A stretch of 64,000 bases of DNA, from positions 135,234,108 to 135,298,107 of the forward strand of contig CM043955.1 in the NCBI GenBank assembly GCA_014529385.2, written 5' to 3'. The notes beneath the pieces are model-generated. The model was not told the origin of the DNA and ran no database searches. It saw only the letters and a list, made by a program, of their open reading frames with translations. A program made the position numbers and the translations under genes. Every line of letters begins with the position of its first letter. The stretch's first letter is position 1. Positions 1 through 11,188 of this stretch are shown here, piece after piece. The stretch comes from Adiantum capillus-veneris (Eukaryota > Streptophyta > Polypodiopsida > Polypodiales > Pteridaceae).

Positions 1-323
1 TCTATCTGCATCATAAACTGTGTTCTGCTAGAAACTGATGGCATAAGTCTAGATTTCAAGTTTCTTGTGTCTCTTTTTCTTTTATACCATTTTTGCTTCC
101 TAAGTTTTTGGTTTGGAAAGTCATTTTTTTTTCCTCTCCTCCTTTTATGAGTAATTTGGCTCTCACATGTTCTTTTTCTGACCCAAAATCATCAGATGTA
201 GCAGAATGTTCTTCCAAGTCATTAGTAGCATCATAATAGAGATTTGAGAAGACTTGTCAAAATCATTTGTATGCAAATTATGTCATAGCCATACTCATTG
301 CAAAATTGAGTTGGCATAGACGT
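1..323 (-). mobile_element. R1 retroelement, 3' part cut off by a younger insertion
   Basis: This stretch continues the minus-strand R1 element that resumes at 7957. The 4-bp target duplication ACGT ends here at 323 and recurs at 7957-7960. Read on the minus strand, positions about 323-282 align with plus-strand positions about 21022-21061 of the sister copy R2 (shared core TTTGCRATGAG..TG....TGACATAA). In R2 that core directly follows the protease-region stop, which confirms the join. Further along the minus strand an acidic peptide is open (around 243-70, including the string DLEEHSATSDDFGSEKEHV). No LTR of R1 is visible on this side, so it must lie outside the window. Confidence 0.7.
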
Positions 324-2451
324 TGGAGAGGGGGAAAGGGGAACACACCTAGCACACAACACAATGCCTAACTAACTATAGCCCAGGGTATACACAACAC
401 CCCAATCCACTAGAGTTCACCTTCAAAACTTGACACCACCCGCAAGAAAACCACTTCTTGCACACAACCATACGCACACACACCTTGCAATGCACCAAAC
501 AGACACAATCACTCCGCTCGCTCAATTCATAGCCTTCCACACATACACAACCTCTCTCTACCTCTGTTTGCACGAACAACTTCGGGGGGACACACATGCC
601 TTCACACACACGGAAACACACGCACACAAGCAGAGAAGAGAAGGGGGAAGGGGGAATGAGGCCTAGTAACAGTAGAGAATAGCCTTCTAGCATATGCAAC
701 ACCATATACAACCAACACTCTGCCGGCATGAACTTCGACAACAAGACAATGGCTCAAAATCCTACACAAGCAAAAACTTCCAATGGCCAAAAAGCCTATG
801 GCAAAAAAGCCCCAAAACCTTCATGTTTACATCCTTTTTAGGGGTGTGTCTAGGAGATTTAAAAAAGAAATAATGGGTGAACTCTCATCTCCTGCAGTTC
901 TCTTTTAGCTTCATTCGGAATTTCCTTGCATTGCCACCACTTGGCATAGACCATTTTGGCAACCTTTGCATGACACCTCTCTTTGCCCCAATTTGTCCGC
1001 CCTTGCACTTGCCATTTTGGCCTTTGAACTCCTCTCGAATTGGTTCTCTCTCTCTCTCTTCCCTTGCTTGACCTTTGTTGCGGGATCCTCCTTTTGATTT
1101 GCCCCTTGACTGCTGGCCTCGGGCTCGTATTCTCTCCATCTTCTCTTCTCACTGCACGTTGCCGCGGGACCCCTCCCCTCGGGAGAAATAGCGACATCGC
1201 TATTGGGGGGGGGGGGGGGGGGGGGGGTACCCCTTTAACCTCAAAAGAATGGGCCCCTTAGCGGGCGCAGTGCGGGAACCCCTATCACCACGGACCGGCC
1301 ATGTCATCAATGTATATCGCTAGCGCGCCACCGGCACCGGTCAAAACCGTCTCTCCGGCGCCCCCTCAGGGCCGCACACCGCAAACACACAGCGCCAACA
1401 CAGTACGCTACAGCCGAGCTTAAGAGGGAGCTCCCTCTCACGTTCCTCATGCCTCAAATGGGTGCCACTGTTTGGGCTAAATACTCCCGCACCCGACCAC
1501 CCTTCTACATATATGAGACTTTGTACCACCACATGGCACTCCTATGAGAGCACACTCCAAAGACTTCAAAAACTCAAAATTACTTTTATAAAATGCCAAA
1601 AGTTTCAAAAAAAATCATCTATGCTTCCCCAATTTGAACTGCTTGCCAGTTTCCACCCACCGATCCGATCATCGAGCCGTAAAAACTGGTCAAAAGCTCA
1701 CCGAGCCAACTTCGACTTCCCCTGACCTTGCCACACTTTAGAATTCCCTGAGCCCCTGAACCGACGCCACAAAAAAACAAGAAAACCACCTGTAGCCAAT
1801 TTCGGGCAAATGCATCCAACCTTCTGACTGCTGTAACTTTTTTCTCCGGGCTCTGCTTGACATACAATCAATTCTTGTTAGCTTCATATGATGCATACCT
1901 TGCTCTAGAACCTTGTCAAGGCTCAAAAGACACCAGATGACACGATTCCCCATGTGGTCAGGAGGGCACAAACCTAGCACTCGACAAAACTTCAACTGGC
2001 CATAAACTACAATCCGTGGCTCCAATCTGCAATCTGAAAAGAGGAGAAGGCTCCATAAATTGAGCACTACATGCTGATACCCTAACTTCCACTTGAACCA
2101 CCTGTCCCCAGCTGTCCTGTCTGGCAAGAATCTGCAACATATTGAACTTTCAAACTCTAAAAACTTGGGCTCCGTAGCTCGATTTGATGAGCCGTCTGGA
2201 CCTGCTCCTTCAACACTTCAAGCTCTATACTCCTAGACCCAAAGACTACATCTCACATCTCCTTCACCTGCTCCCCACATTAGCCCCTTATGATGCCTTC
2301 CTTGGCCTATAAAACGCATTAGTTATACATCTTCGCTGCTCCCTGTCAGCCCATGATCTTCCTAGCTGCTCCAGCCTTTTGCCATGCTTCTGCTAGCCTG
2401 CACATATCTGCCCATGCCATCTTCTATGATCGACACACTTTGGCTGTACCA
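324..2451 (-). repeat. 3' LTR of the Gag-only element (about 2.13 kb)
   Basis: It aligns along its whole length with 4634-7956 once the 1.2-kb TIR insertion there is removed. Shared landmarks are the AC-rich block 340-800, a run of 23 G at 1205-1227, and the terminal segment near 2360-2451. The uninterrupted string at 856-870 is the empty-site reference for the TIR insertion in the other LTR. Many substitutions separate the two LTRs, so the element is old. Confidence 0.85.
1205..1227. repeat. G homopolymer, 23 nt
   Basis: An uninterrupted G run inside the LTR, at the same LTR position as the 30-nt run at 6703-6732. It could form a G-quadruplex. Its length is likely to be unreliable in any assembly. 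Confidence 0.9.
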
Positions 2452-2467
2452 TCATTGCCCACCCCCT
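2452..2467 (-). promoter_or_regulatory. Polypurine tract of the Gag-only element
   Basis: On the minus strand this reads AGGGGGTGGGCAATGA, directly before the TGGTAC start of the 3' LTR. That is the position expected for the plus-strand primer. Confidence 0.6.
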
Positions 2468-2990
2468 AGCTGAACATTTATGCTCAATCACATAAGAGCT
2501 TTATTCCACTTCTAACTGCAAAACCTGGCACACACTATGAGAAAACCAAGACCATATATACACAATTTTATTGCATCCTACTGCAAAACCTTCAAGTGGG
2601 TTGCCCCACCCCTTGCATCATCTAGTTTTTGCCTGGATCAAACACTTGCCTTTGATATCTTCCACCTATCTATGACTGCTCACCATAGTTCCGTACCCAC
2701 CACATATATCACTGTGCGTAGGCTTCCCATAGCCTACCTTCAGCACTCCATGCATCCCTGTGCAAACTGTCTACTCCACACAAAGCATCACCAAGCTTAC
2801 CATAAAAAAAGCATGTACCTGACACCGAGCTCCAACACACGTCGTCTGACCCTCCCTCCCAACCAAATAAAGTGGAGGCTTCAACCATAGATCCTTGCGC
2901 CCGCTTCACTGGAAGAAAAGCCACTGCTTGGGATTCTTCCTTCTCCCCCTCTTGACATGTATGCCGCATTAGAACCTCCTCTGTCTTTGG
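2468..2990. other. Internal 3' untranslated part of the Gag-only element
   Basis: The region lies between the last recognisable minus-strand coding segment and the polypurine tract. Short open frames on both strands show no known motif. I see no further gene here. Confidence 0.4.
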
Positions 2991-2992
2991 CA

Positions 2993-4600
2993 TCACAACC
3001 TCCTCTTTGGCTGCACATTCAATCCAGCATCATCGAGCCCTTCCTTGTCAATCGACCCTTCAAGGCTAATCAACACCTCTTGCTCTTCAGCTTCAACCAC
3101 CTGCTCTTCAATCACCCCTTCTACCGCTGCATCATGCTCCGCCAAGGAAAAGAGAAACTCGTTCTCTATTGCATCCTCCTTAACTTCCTCCATAGGCATG
3201 GTTGATCTATTTACCCCTTCTACCGCTGCATCATGCACCGCCATGGCACATTCCACCTCTACTTTCATCAGCACAGCCATTAGCATGGGCCCACACACAA
3301 CCTTTACTTGTATTCCATCATCTATAGGGCTAGACCGCACCACTTGGTCTTCATCAAGCATCTCGGCTTGCTCTATTCCCTGCTCTTCTTGCACATGGGA
3401 TACTACCATATCATCAAACACATAAGAGGGAAACTTTACCTTTACTAGCTAGCTTAGGCTCATCAGACTTTGTCTCCCTGTCATAGTATGTGGACTCATC
3501 CGCTCTATTCTCCTTGCTTGTGTCCCAGCTACTTGAGCTTGTATCATCATCATCAAAGGCATCATATACCGACTCTATATCTGCATCTTCATCTGCTTGC
3601 TGCTCCAAACAAGCTTGACCATCATCCTAACTTTGCTCACTTTCTTCATCATCTTCTGAACCCTCGGTATCTGCAACCCACTTGCATTCTGTTCCCTTTT
3701 CATGCAAACTTTCCATAAGAACAAGATTTACCTCTTCAATCTGCACTGGAACCTCTACATTTGCTATCGCTTTCGCACCTTGGTTCACCTTGTCATGGAG
3801 CTTCTCTTCGTTGACAAGCTCTTCCACCCTTGGCACATGCACTTCACAAACTGGAAACTTCCAAGGAACATAACCAACCATAGGCCCTACCTCAACCAGC
3901 TCTGCACTTCAAACAATTGGAATCACCTTTGGTTGAATCAAAGAGCACTCTACTACCTCCGCAATCGGCATATAATATGCTGGCTTCAACACGCCCAACT
4001 CCAGTTTTTGCTTCACCTTTCTGCTCTTTATCTTTTTCAGATAGACCATGTCTTCATAGGTATCCGCACCGTCTTCCACCTTCTCTCTAATCCTCGGATG
4101 CAAGCACCCTAGCAGCTTTGACAGCTTCAAATATTGGTTGCTTTTGACCCCATTAGCAACCTCTAACTGCTTCCAACAAGCGTCAAACTACTCAATGAAA
4201 ATATAGAAATCTTTACTTATGTCTTGGAATACAGCCTTCAGTCCTGCACCAGCTTCTTCTGGCATAATCACCTCTCAAAAATGCTCCATAAATTGACTTT
4301 GCAACCTTTGCCATGATTCTCAATCACTACCCTTTAGACCATCAAACCACACCTTGGCTCATCCTTGCATCAATAGCGGCACCGTCTGCAACGTTTTTGC
4401 ATCCGTCGACATATGCATCGACATCAGCCATAACTCAAAATCTGCTAACCAATCCTCGAGATCTTCAACGCCCGTAAATATGGGGCCAAAACCTGGCTCC
4501 ACCATCTTTGCCAGCTTAAAATTCGACCATCAAATACTTCGACCATCAGCCAACTGCTTTGTCGCGGCTAAAAAACACCACTTTCAACCGCAAATCGGAG
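2993..4600 (-). pseudogene. Degenerate Gag-like polyprotein of the Gag-only element
   Basis: Reading leftwards from about 4600, the minus strand encodes a capsid-like N-terminal part (positions about 4540-4350, with FTGVEDLEDWLADFELWL and AKVWFDGLKG). This resembles the Ty3 Gag pattern of an acidic/aromatic block followed by a W..L motif. A middle segment (4130-3909) and a long acidic tail (3881-2993) follow, rich in E, D and V. The tail contains an internal duplication: HDAAVEGV occurs twice, and the plus-strand copies start near 3114 and 3210, about 96 bp apart. Several in-frame stops and frameshifts break it (for example near 4345, 4320 and 4180). No CCHC knuckle is visible. The Gag assignment is by pattern only; the acidic tail is unassigned. 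Confidence 0.6.
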
Positions 4601-4615
4601 CATCAGACAACTCCT

Positions 4616-4628
4616 CCGCGGGGCACCA
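4616..4628 (-). promoter_or_regulatory. Primer-binding site of the Gag-only element
   Basis: The minus strand reads TGGTGCCCCGCGG, starting 5 bp after the LTR end (CTCTCCA). It begins with TGG, complementary to a tRNA CCA tail. I cannot assign the tRNA confidently. Confidence 0.6.
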
Positions 4629-5155
4629 GAAGATGGAGAGGGGGAAAGGGGAACACACCAAGCACACAACACAATTCCTCACTATAGCCCAGGGTATACA
4701 AAGTGCCCCAATCCACTAGAGTTCACCTTCAAAACTCGACACCATCCGCAAGCAAACCACTTCTTGCACACAACCATACGAAAACACGCCTTGAAATGCA
4801 CCCGATAGACACAATCACTCTGCTCTGCTCAATTCACAGCCTTCCACACACACACAACCTCTCTCTACCTTTCTTTGCATGACCAACTTCGGGGGGACAC
4901 ACACGCCTTCACACACCCAGAAACACACGCACACAAGCAGAGAAGAGAAGGGGGAACGGGGAATGACGCCCAGAAACAGTAGAGAATAGCCTTCTAGCAT
5001 ATGCAACACCATATACAACCAACACTCTGCCGGCATGAACTTTGGCAACAAGACAATGGCTCAAAAGCCTACACAAGCAAAAACTTCCAATGGCCAAAAA
5101 GCCCCAAAACCTTCACGTTTACATCCTTTTATAGGGGTGTGTCTAGGAGACTTAA

Positions 5156-6360
5156 CACTAGTTCTGTAATCGGACACTCAAATGTCCTGAGACACTAAAG
5201 TGTCTTGTTTTTCTAGCAACTTGTCATAATTATTTGGCTAATCTAGGAAAAACATTCATAGGTCATGTTCATACCTTAGGTCAGCTATGAGGTGAAGAAC
5301 ATAGCCAAATTTTACTTTTTCCAAAATTAATACCAAATTAAGATTATAATGATAAGTTTTAAGATGAAAAAATAATAGAAATTTAGTGCAGTTTTAACAA
5401 AATTTTCATAAATTGAATATAACTTCTCATCAAAATAAGATTTTGCATAGATTTCAAGGTGTATGGATAGAAAAAAACTTATTTTAGCAAGAAATTGAGC
5501 TTCATAACCTAGTTTTGGGACTAAATTTTTGTTATAATCAAAAGACCCAAATCTTGAAAATGCTGACAAAGACGAAAATTTTGGTCTTTCAAGGCCTCTT
5601 TGATTAATATGATGAGGTTATGGGAGAAAACCTAAGGTGTATAATGTATTTATAGGTCAATACCCATCAATTAAGCATTTTTATAGGGTTCAAACTCATA
5701 GGCATCTTGCAAAAAATGTAGTGCGTAATTTCTTGCAAAAACAACATTGCTATGAAAAACTAATGAAAGCGTGTATATAAATCTCCCAATTGTGTCCATA
5801 TGAGGTATTTGTATACAAATAAGTGAGATGAACGAAAAAATCCAAAAGTGGACTTTATTTTAAGGCTTATCTTTGATAAGTAAAAAATCATAATTACAAC
5901 ATGCGCAGTTTTTTGGATATGCCATAAATCACCAAAATGTGGCTTGCATAACCATTAAAAATTATCACCTTATGTAATGGAGTCATAGATCTAGTATATA
6001 TGCATCATAAGATATTGTAAATTTAGATGAACTTTTTTTCTCACATGACAATTGCAAAAATATCAACCACACATATAAGTAGTTACCACGGATTATTGCA
6101 TGCACCCTGCTCATTTTTTTCTTAGGCTAGAGTACAAGTTTTAATGAAACATTGAATGCTGTTTTGTGTAGGTTCTTTTCATGAGTGTAGTTACTATTGA
6201 GGTTATGATAAAAAATGAGGGACTATAAATTTTATGAGTACTTTGAATAACATTTTATAAGTTTGCAAAACCATTTCATGTGTTTTAGATTTCATGTACC
6301 ATTTTATTTAAATTCTCAAAAAAAGGACACTAAAGTGTCCTTTTTGGTGCCAAACTAGTG
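5156..6360. mobile_element. Non-autonomous TIR DNA transposon, CACTA-like, 1205 bp
   Basis: Its ends are CACTAGTT and AACTAGTG in inverted orientation, flanked on both sides by TTAA (5152-5155 and 6361-6364). The empty site in the sister LTR (about 856-870) has a single TTAA. Just inside the ends lies a subterminal palindromic motif RGACACT..A..TGTCY, twice on the left (5172-5187 and 5190-5205) and once on the right (6325-6340). Such subterminal repeats are typical of CACTA elements, where the transposase binds. There is no transposase; the AT-rich interior has no credible frame. A 4-bp TTAA duplication is unusual for CACTA (normally 3 bp). TA or TTA duplications with slightly different ends fit equally well, so a TTAA-specific superfamily is an alternative. 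Confidence 0.75.
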
Positions 6361-6700
6361 TTAAAAAAGAAATAATGGGTGAGCTCTCATCTTGTGCGGT
6401 TCTCTTTCAGCTTCATTTGGAATTTCCTTGCATTGACACCACTTGGCATAGCCCATTTTGGCAACCTTTGCATGACACCTCTCTTTGCCCCGATTTGGTT
6501 GCCCTTGCACTTTCCCTTTTGGCCTTTGAACTCCTCTCGAATTGGTTCTCTCTCCCTCTTCCCTTGCTGGACCTTTGCTGCGGGATCCTCCCCTTGATTT
6601 GCCCCTTGATTGGCCTCGAGCTCGTATTGTCTCCATCTTCTCTTCTCACTGCATGTTGCCGCGGGACCACTCCCCTCGCGAGCAATAGCGACATCGCTAT

Positions 6701-6702
<2 letters not shown>

Positions 6703-6732
<30 letters not shown>
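6703..6732. repeat. G homopolymer, 30 nt
   Basis: This is the LTR counterpart of the 23-nt run at 1205-1227. The length difference shows slippage after or during copying. Confidence 0.9.
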
Positions 6733-6733
<1 letters not shown>

Positions 6734-7996
6734 ACCCCTTTAGCCTCAAAAGAATGGGACCCTTAGCGAGCGCAGCGTGGGAGCCCCTGTCACCACTGAC
6801 CGGCCATGTCATCACTGTATATGGCTAGCGTGCCACTGGTGCTGGTCAAAACCGCCGCTCCGGTGTCCCCTCAGGGCCGTGCTCCGCCAACACAGAACGC
6901 CAACATAGTACGCCATAGCCGAGGTCGAGATGGAGCTCCCTCTCATGTTCCTGATGCCTCAAATGGGCGCCACAGTTTGGGCTAAATATTCGGGCACCCG
7001 GCCACCCCCTGCGCATATGGGACTTTGTATCACCACGTGGCACTCTCCTGTGAGAGCACACTCCAAAGCCTTCAACAACTCAAAATTACTTTTATAAAAC
7101 CCGAAAAGTTTCAAAAAAAATTCATCTGTGCTTCCCCAATTTGAATTGCTTGCCAGTTGCCACCCGCCGATCCAATCACCGAGCCGTCAAAATCAATAAA
7201 AAACTCATTGAGTCGACTCTGACTTCCGCCAACCTTGCCGCACTTTACAATTCCTCGAGCCCCTGAACCGAGGCTGCAAAAAATGAGAAAACCACCTGTA
7301 GACAATTTCGGGCAAATGCATCCAACCTTCCGACCGCTGTAACTTTTTGCTCCGGGCTCCGTTGGATGTACAATCAATTCCTGTTAGCTCTGATGATGCA
7401 TGTCCTGCTCTAGAACCTTGTTGAGGCTCAAAAGATGCCAGATGGCATGATTCTCCATGTGTTCAGGAGGGCACCAACCTAGCAACCGAGAAAACTTCAA
7501 TTGGCCATAAACTGCAATCAGCGGCTCCAATATGCAATCTGAAAAGACGGGTAGGCTCCATAAATTGAGCACTACACGCTCATACCCTGACTTTCACTTG
7601 GACCACGTATCCTCAGCTGCCTTGTTCGGCAAGAATCTGCAACATACTGAACGTTCAAACTCCAATAACTTGGGCTCCGTAGCTCGATTTGATGAGCCGT
7701 CTGGACCTGCTCCTTCAGCACTTCAAGCTCTATACTCCTAGACCCAAAGATTGCATCTCGCATCTCCTTCACTTGCTCCGCACATTAGCCCCTTTTGGAG
7801 CCTTCCTTGGCCTATAAACCACATTAGTCATACATCTCCGCTGCTCCGTGTCAGCCCATGATCTTCCTAGATGCTCCAGCCTTTTGCCATGCTTCTGCTA
7901 GCCTGTACATATCTGCCGATGCCATCTTCTATGGTTGACACACTTTGTTTGTACCAACGTACTCACACACACAACCATTGTTGCCAAGATTTGAGT

Positions 7997-8881
7997 CTAT
8001 TCAAATGGCTCAAACAAAGGCTCCGGAAAGGGTTCATGTATATATGCTTCATCTGTGCAACCCCTTTCTAAGATACATACTTCACGTTTTAAACTCCCAT
8101 TTTTTGAGGCTCCACACACCCAAATAGGTGTGTCTTTGTTTAACCAAGACAGAAGCTTTGATTCAATTGAAGAGACTGAGTCAAATTCTTGAATGGGTGT
8201 TTTCATGACATCTCTATAAGTGTGATCTTTCAAATTGACCCTTGTGATTGATTTCACTTGCTTCAAATATAGGTAATTGTTTCCCCAACCTTGAATGAGC
8301 TGTACTTGTCGTATGAATGGTCTTCCCAAGATGATTTCATACTTAAGTTTCTTCTCAAAGTCCACTATTGCAAAAGTATGTTGATAATCAATTCCACAGG
8401 AACTAACTATCACTTTTTCAAGCAGTCACATGGGTTTTTCAATGTGTCCATCCACCAATTGTAATTTCATTCGAGTTTGTTTAATGACCGGTTTTCCCCA
8501 TGATTCCCATACTGCTTTTGTGGCTATGGCTATGCTTGCCCCACTATCCAGTATTTCCATGGTTTCTACGTCATTATATCTCATCAAAAGGTTTGTGTTT
8601 CCTTCTTCCCCTTCATAGTATTCTCTGACTTTGTTCAGTGGGACGGATCTAATCTCTTTGTTATCCAAGTCGTGTTTCAACTTCCCCAATTTTTTTGCGA
8701 TTAGCCCTGTTATCCCCACCTTCTCTAGAGTTTTCTCTAAATCATTCCATAAATATGATCTAATTTTTAACAGATCTCTGAAGGTAAGAGTGCATTGGAT
8801 GGGTGTAGACATGATTGAATGGATGTTGTCCACCTTTAGGATTTGTTCCGCTCTTCTTATCTGAGTGGTTTTACACACCAT
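7997..8881 (-). pseudogene. R1 aspartic protease (retropepsin) region
   Basis: The frame carries MEILDSGASIAIATKAVW (active-site DSGA) and later EIILGRPFI, the pair of motifs expected of a retropepsin: the catalytic loop and the downstream I-LGR motif. It would cleave the Gag-Pol polyprotein in the particle. A TGA at 8426-8428 interrupts an otherwise continuous frame. The C-terminal extension (HTYRDV, VCGASKN, DEAYIHEPFPEP) ends at a stop at 7997. The same extension occurs in R2, so it belongs to the family and is not chance readthrough. No RT follows. Confidence 0.75.
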
Positions 8882-9084
8882 GGATTTGTCTTCGTTGTCT
8901 CCTAAGAAGAGGGTAGTGTTTTTAGAGTCGCCGGTTTAGACACTCATGATGCTTTAGATCCGCAGTCCCCATACAAGGATTGGATATCACTGTCCATATC
9001 AGGAGGTAAATGGTTTAACCAAACTTCCTCTATAGGAGCCGACTTCAAAGTTATGTTCCAATCATTGATCTCTCTTACTTTTTC

Positions 9085-9300
9085 CTATAAATGTCTTGGC
9101 CAGTATTCTTCCACAAAAGAAATTTCATCTAAAGCGTCTTCACTATCAGGCACTATGAGTTTTGGCTCCTTAGTTTCAAGGTAAGGTTCTACCACTTTGG
9201 ATTTCTCTTTACTGGTTTCTACCACAAGCTCCTCAAGTTTTGCTAGACTCTCAAGCTTGGGTTTTTGTTTTTCCAGCATTTCTTGAGTAATTTTTACCAA
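9085..9300 (-). pseudogene. R1 linker between zinc knuckles and protease
   Basis: A Lys/Glu-rich frame (MVKITQEMLEKQKPKLESLA...) that ends with SFVEEYWPRHL. Downstream, with a frame break, DMDSDIQSLYGDCGSK corresponds to GDIHSLYRDEGS in R2 (around 19.97-20.0 kb), which supports a common polyprotein. It has no catalytic motif and looks like a charged, probably helical spacer. Confidence 0.5.
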
Positions 9301-9651
9301 ATTTTGATAACTTCAAGCTTAGCTGCTTCCATATCTAGAGACGGATAGTTTTTCCATTTGTTTTCCATGTTTTGGCCTGCTTTAAGTCCCCCTTGGAAAG
9401 CTTCTAAGGCTCCAATGATTGGCTCAAAAATTTTGTCTACCAAAATTGATCCTCTTTATTTCATTGTGGTTTCTTTGATTTCACTCCCAGTGTTTTTCAC
9501 TCTTTCTTGGAATAGTTTCTTAGCTTTTTCCTCAATTTCATTTCTTTATTTCTGTTTTCTCATCTCATACCTTCGACTTCTTCTTTTATTGGTCTTTTAA
9601 AAGGAAATTTTACTATTCTCTGATTCATCAGAGGAGTTATGTTTCTTTTTC

Positions 9652-10143
9652 TTAGCCTGGGGCTCTAGTGATCACCTTGATTGGAACAATAGGTTCACTC
9701 TCCGATGAGCTACTAGGTATCACTTGGACTACATTCACCACTACTTTTTTCTTGTTTAACGGATTTTTGGGACAATCTTCAGGGAAGTGTCCACCCTTTT
9801 TGCAACATTGTGTACAAAAAGCTTCAATGGGCTTAATGTCCTTGTTAGGTTTTCGGCATTCATTTTTATAATGATCATCTGTACCACAATTATGGCAGTT
9901 TCTAGTCCTTGGCTTAATCATGGGTCTTACCATAGGAGGTCTAACACCTTGATTAGCTATATAGTACATCGGTGTAAGCTCTGGTGTAGCATAAGTCACA
10001 GGTTCTTCCATTGGAGGTGGATGCGAATTATACCACTCTCCTTCTACGATTACTATAGATGGACTAGGCTCCAAATAAGGTGTAACAGGACATAGTACTT
10101 GTTCATCTATGACTCCTTTTGAATGCATGTACTTTACAAGCAC
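9652..10143 (-). pseudogene. R1 nucleocapsid with two zinc knuckles
   Basis: CHNCGTDDHYKNEC (9897-9856) fits CX2CX4HX4C exactly. CTQCCKKGGHFPEDC (9816-9772) is a CX2CX5HX4C variant with one extra residue. Basic and Ser-rich stretches follow. These modules bind genomic RNA during packaging. Upstream is a Pro/Tyr-rich stretch (PYLEPSPSIVIVEGEWYN). The R3 counterpart keeps PKNP.NK and SESKPIV but has lost most knuckle residues. Confidence 0.75.
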
Positions 10144-10267
10144 TGCATATCTCCAGGATATGGAGGTTGTTGACCCAACACTGTTTGTGGTCTTTCCATA
10201 CCCATTGGTGGTCTTTGTGATGGGACCATATTAGGCAGATATTTGTACATGGGTTGTCCTTGTGGCC

Positions 10268-11031
10268 TCATGGGCACATATAGAGCATTTTCATCGTACT
10301 TTGGTTGGTAATAACACTCATAGGTCTCATGGTCAGTCCATTTACCCTCAATAGCACACCATTTTGTGGCCTAATCGATTGTCCCTGTTCAGGTATCCCT
10401 TGCCCCGGTCCTCTCATAGGTGCTTTTTGCATATTATTCATCATCATTTTGTATCCTTTTGAGCATGTATTCTGTGGTTGTATTGATGCTACAACAATTT
10501 TTCCCACTTGTATTGGCTTGGTGGATGTTGTTTTCTCACTCTGAGTATCCTTAGGAACATCTTCTTCATTGAAAATATAACAATTGTCTCCCAAGTCAAT
10601 AGCATCCGATACAAACTCTTCTAGGGCCATATGCTTCTTGCTATACAGTATAGCATGAAGTTCTTTGTTTAGAAATCCTTCTAGAAACAATGACACTAAT
10701 ATTTCTTCTACTGGTATTTCTAGTTCTGGGAATCTTGCAATGTATTGCTTCATCCTAGTTGCACAATCCCTAAGAGACTCACCTTGGTTCTGTTTGAAGC
10801 TATATATTTGAGCTACCGTATTATGTTTGATCCCAGTTTGGAACATGCAGCTACAAATCCCTGAGATAAGGTATTTAAGTCCATGATTGACGTTGGTGAA
10901 ATGTTCTGGAACCATGTCAATGCTGTTACTTTTAATGTCATTCCAAATCCCTCAAATTGAGAGTGGAGATCAAGTATGTGTTCTGCTCTTAGCACTTGCT
11001 TAAATCTAGCTAAGTGGTCATATGAGTCCAT
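10268..11031 (-). pseudogene. R1 Gag capsid domain
   Basis: The segment MDSYDHLARFKQVL...GFGMTLKVTALTWFQNI (11031 to about 10900) matches the plant Ty3 retrotransposon Gag pattern. It is followed by FKQNQGESLRDCATRMKQYI, EILVSLFLEGF and LGDNCYIFNEEDVP. A frame shift around 10.9 kb separates two overlapping open segments. The homologous R3 frame has DPYTHVSLFKQVF and DEHLSILLIEGL. It would form the virus-like particle shell in the cytoplasm. It is degenerate but clearly recognisable. Confidence 0.75.
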
Positions 11032-11188
11032 AGATCCACTGTATTTTCTAACCCATTTTTGAAAATCAACTGGTCTGACACGTGTGTTTGGTTTGGCTCC
11101 AACTCTTCTGGCAGTTGGTCCTGTCTCAAGTCCTTCAAGCCAATCTGTTTAAAATAGTGACTCATGTAGCCCTGGACTGGCTTTTGTG

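Larger units (their letters stand above)
324..7956 (-). mobile_element. Complete Gag-only LTR retrotransposon (TR-GAG/LARD type)
   Basis: Two long direct repeats (324-2451 and 4634-7956) begin TGGAGAG and end GTACCA on the plus strand, so both strands read TG...CA. They are flanked by the duplication ACGT (320-323 and 7957-7960). Orientation is minus. The PBS (TGGTGCCCCGCGG, plus coordinates 4616-4628) lies 5 bp inside the 5' LTR, and a purine-rich tract (2452-2467) abuts the 3' LTR. The internal region is only about 2.2 kb and encodes a degenerate Gag-like protein. No protease, RT, RNase H or integrase is visible, so the element must have been mobilised in trans. It sits inside R1. Alternatives such as a deletion derivative of a full element are possible. 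Confidence 0.85.
4634..7956 (-). repeat. 5' LTR of the Gag-only element, split by a TIR element
   Basis: It is homologous to 324-2451 in two blocks, 4634-5155 and 6361-7956, which total about 2.11 kb. The block between them (5156-6360 plus one TTAA copy) is absent from the other LTR. The right end reads TGTACCA and is followed by the target duplication ACGT (7957-7960). Confidence 0.85.

Noticed and set aside
376-744. Open frames on both strands in the AC-rich LTR block
   Set aside because: Low-complexity Cys/Val or His/Thr translations inside an LTR that recur in the other LTR with breaks; not genes.
4089-4343. Plus-strand frames opposite the Gag-like gene
   Set aside because: Shadows of the minus-strand coding sequence; the minus reading has the Gag pattern.
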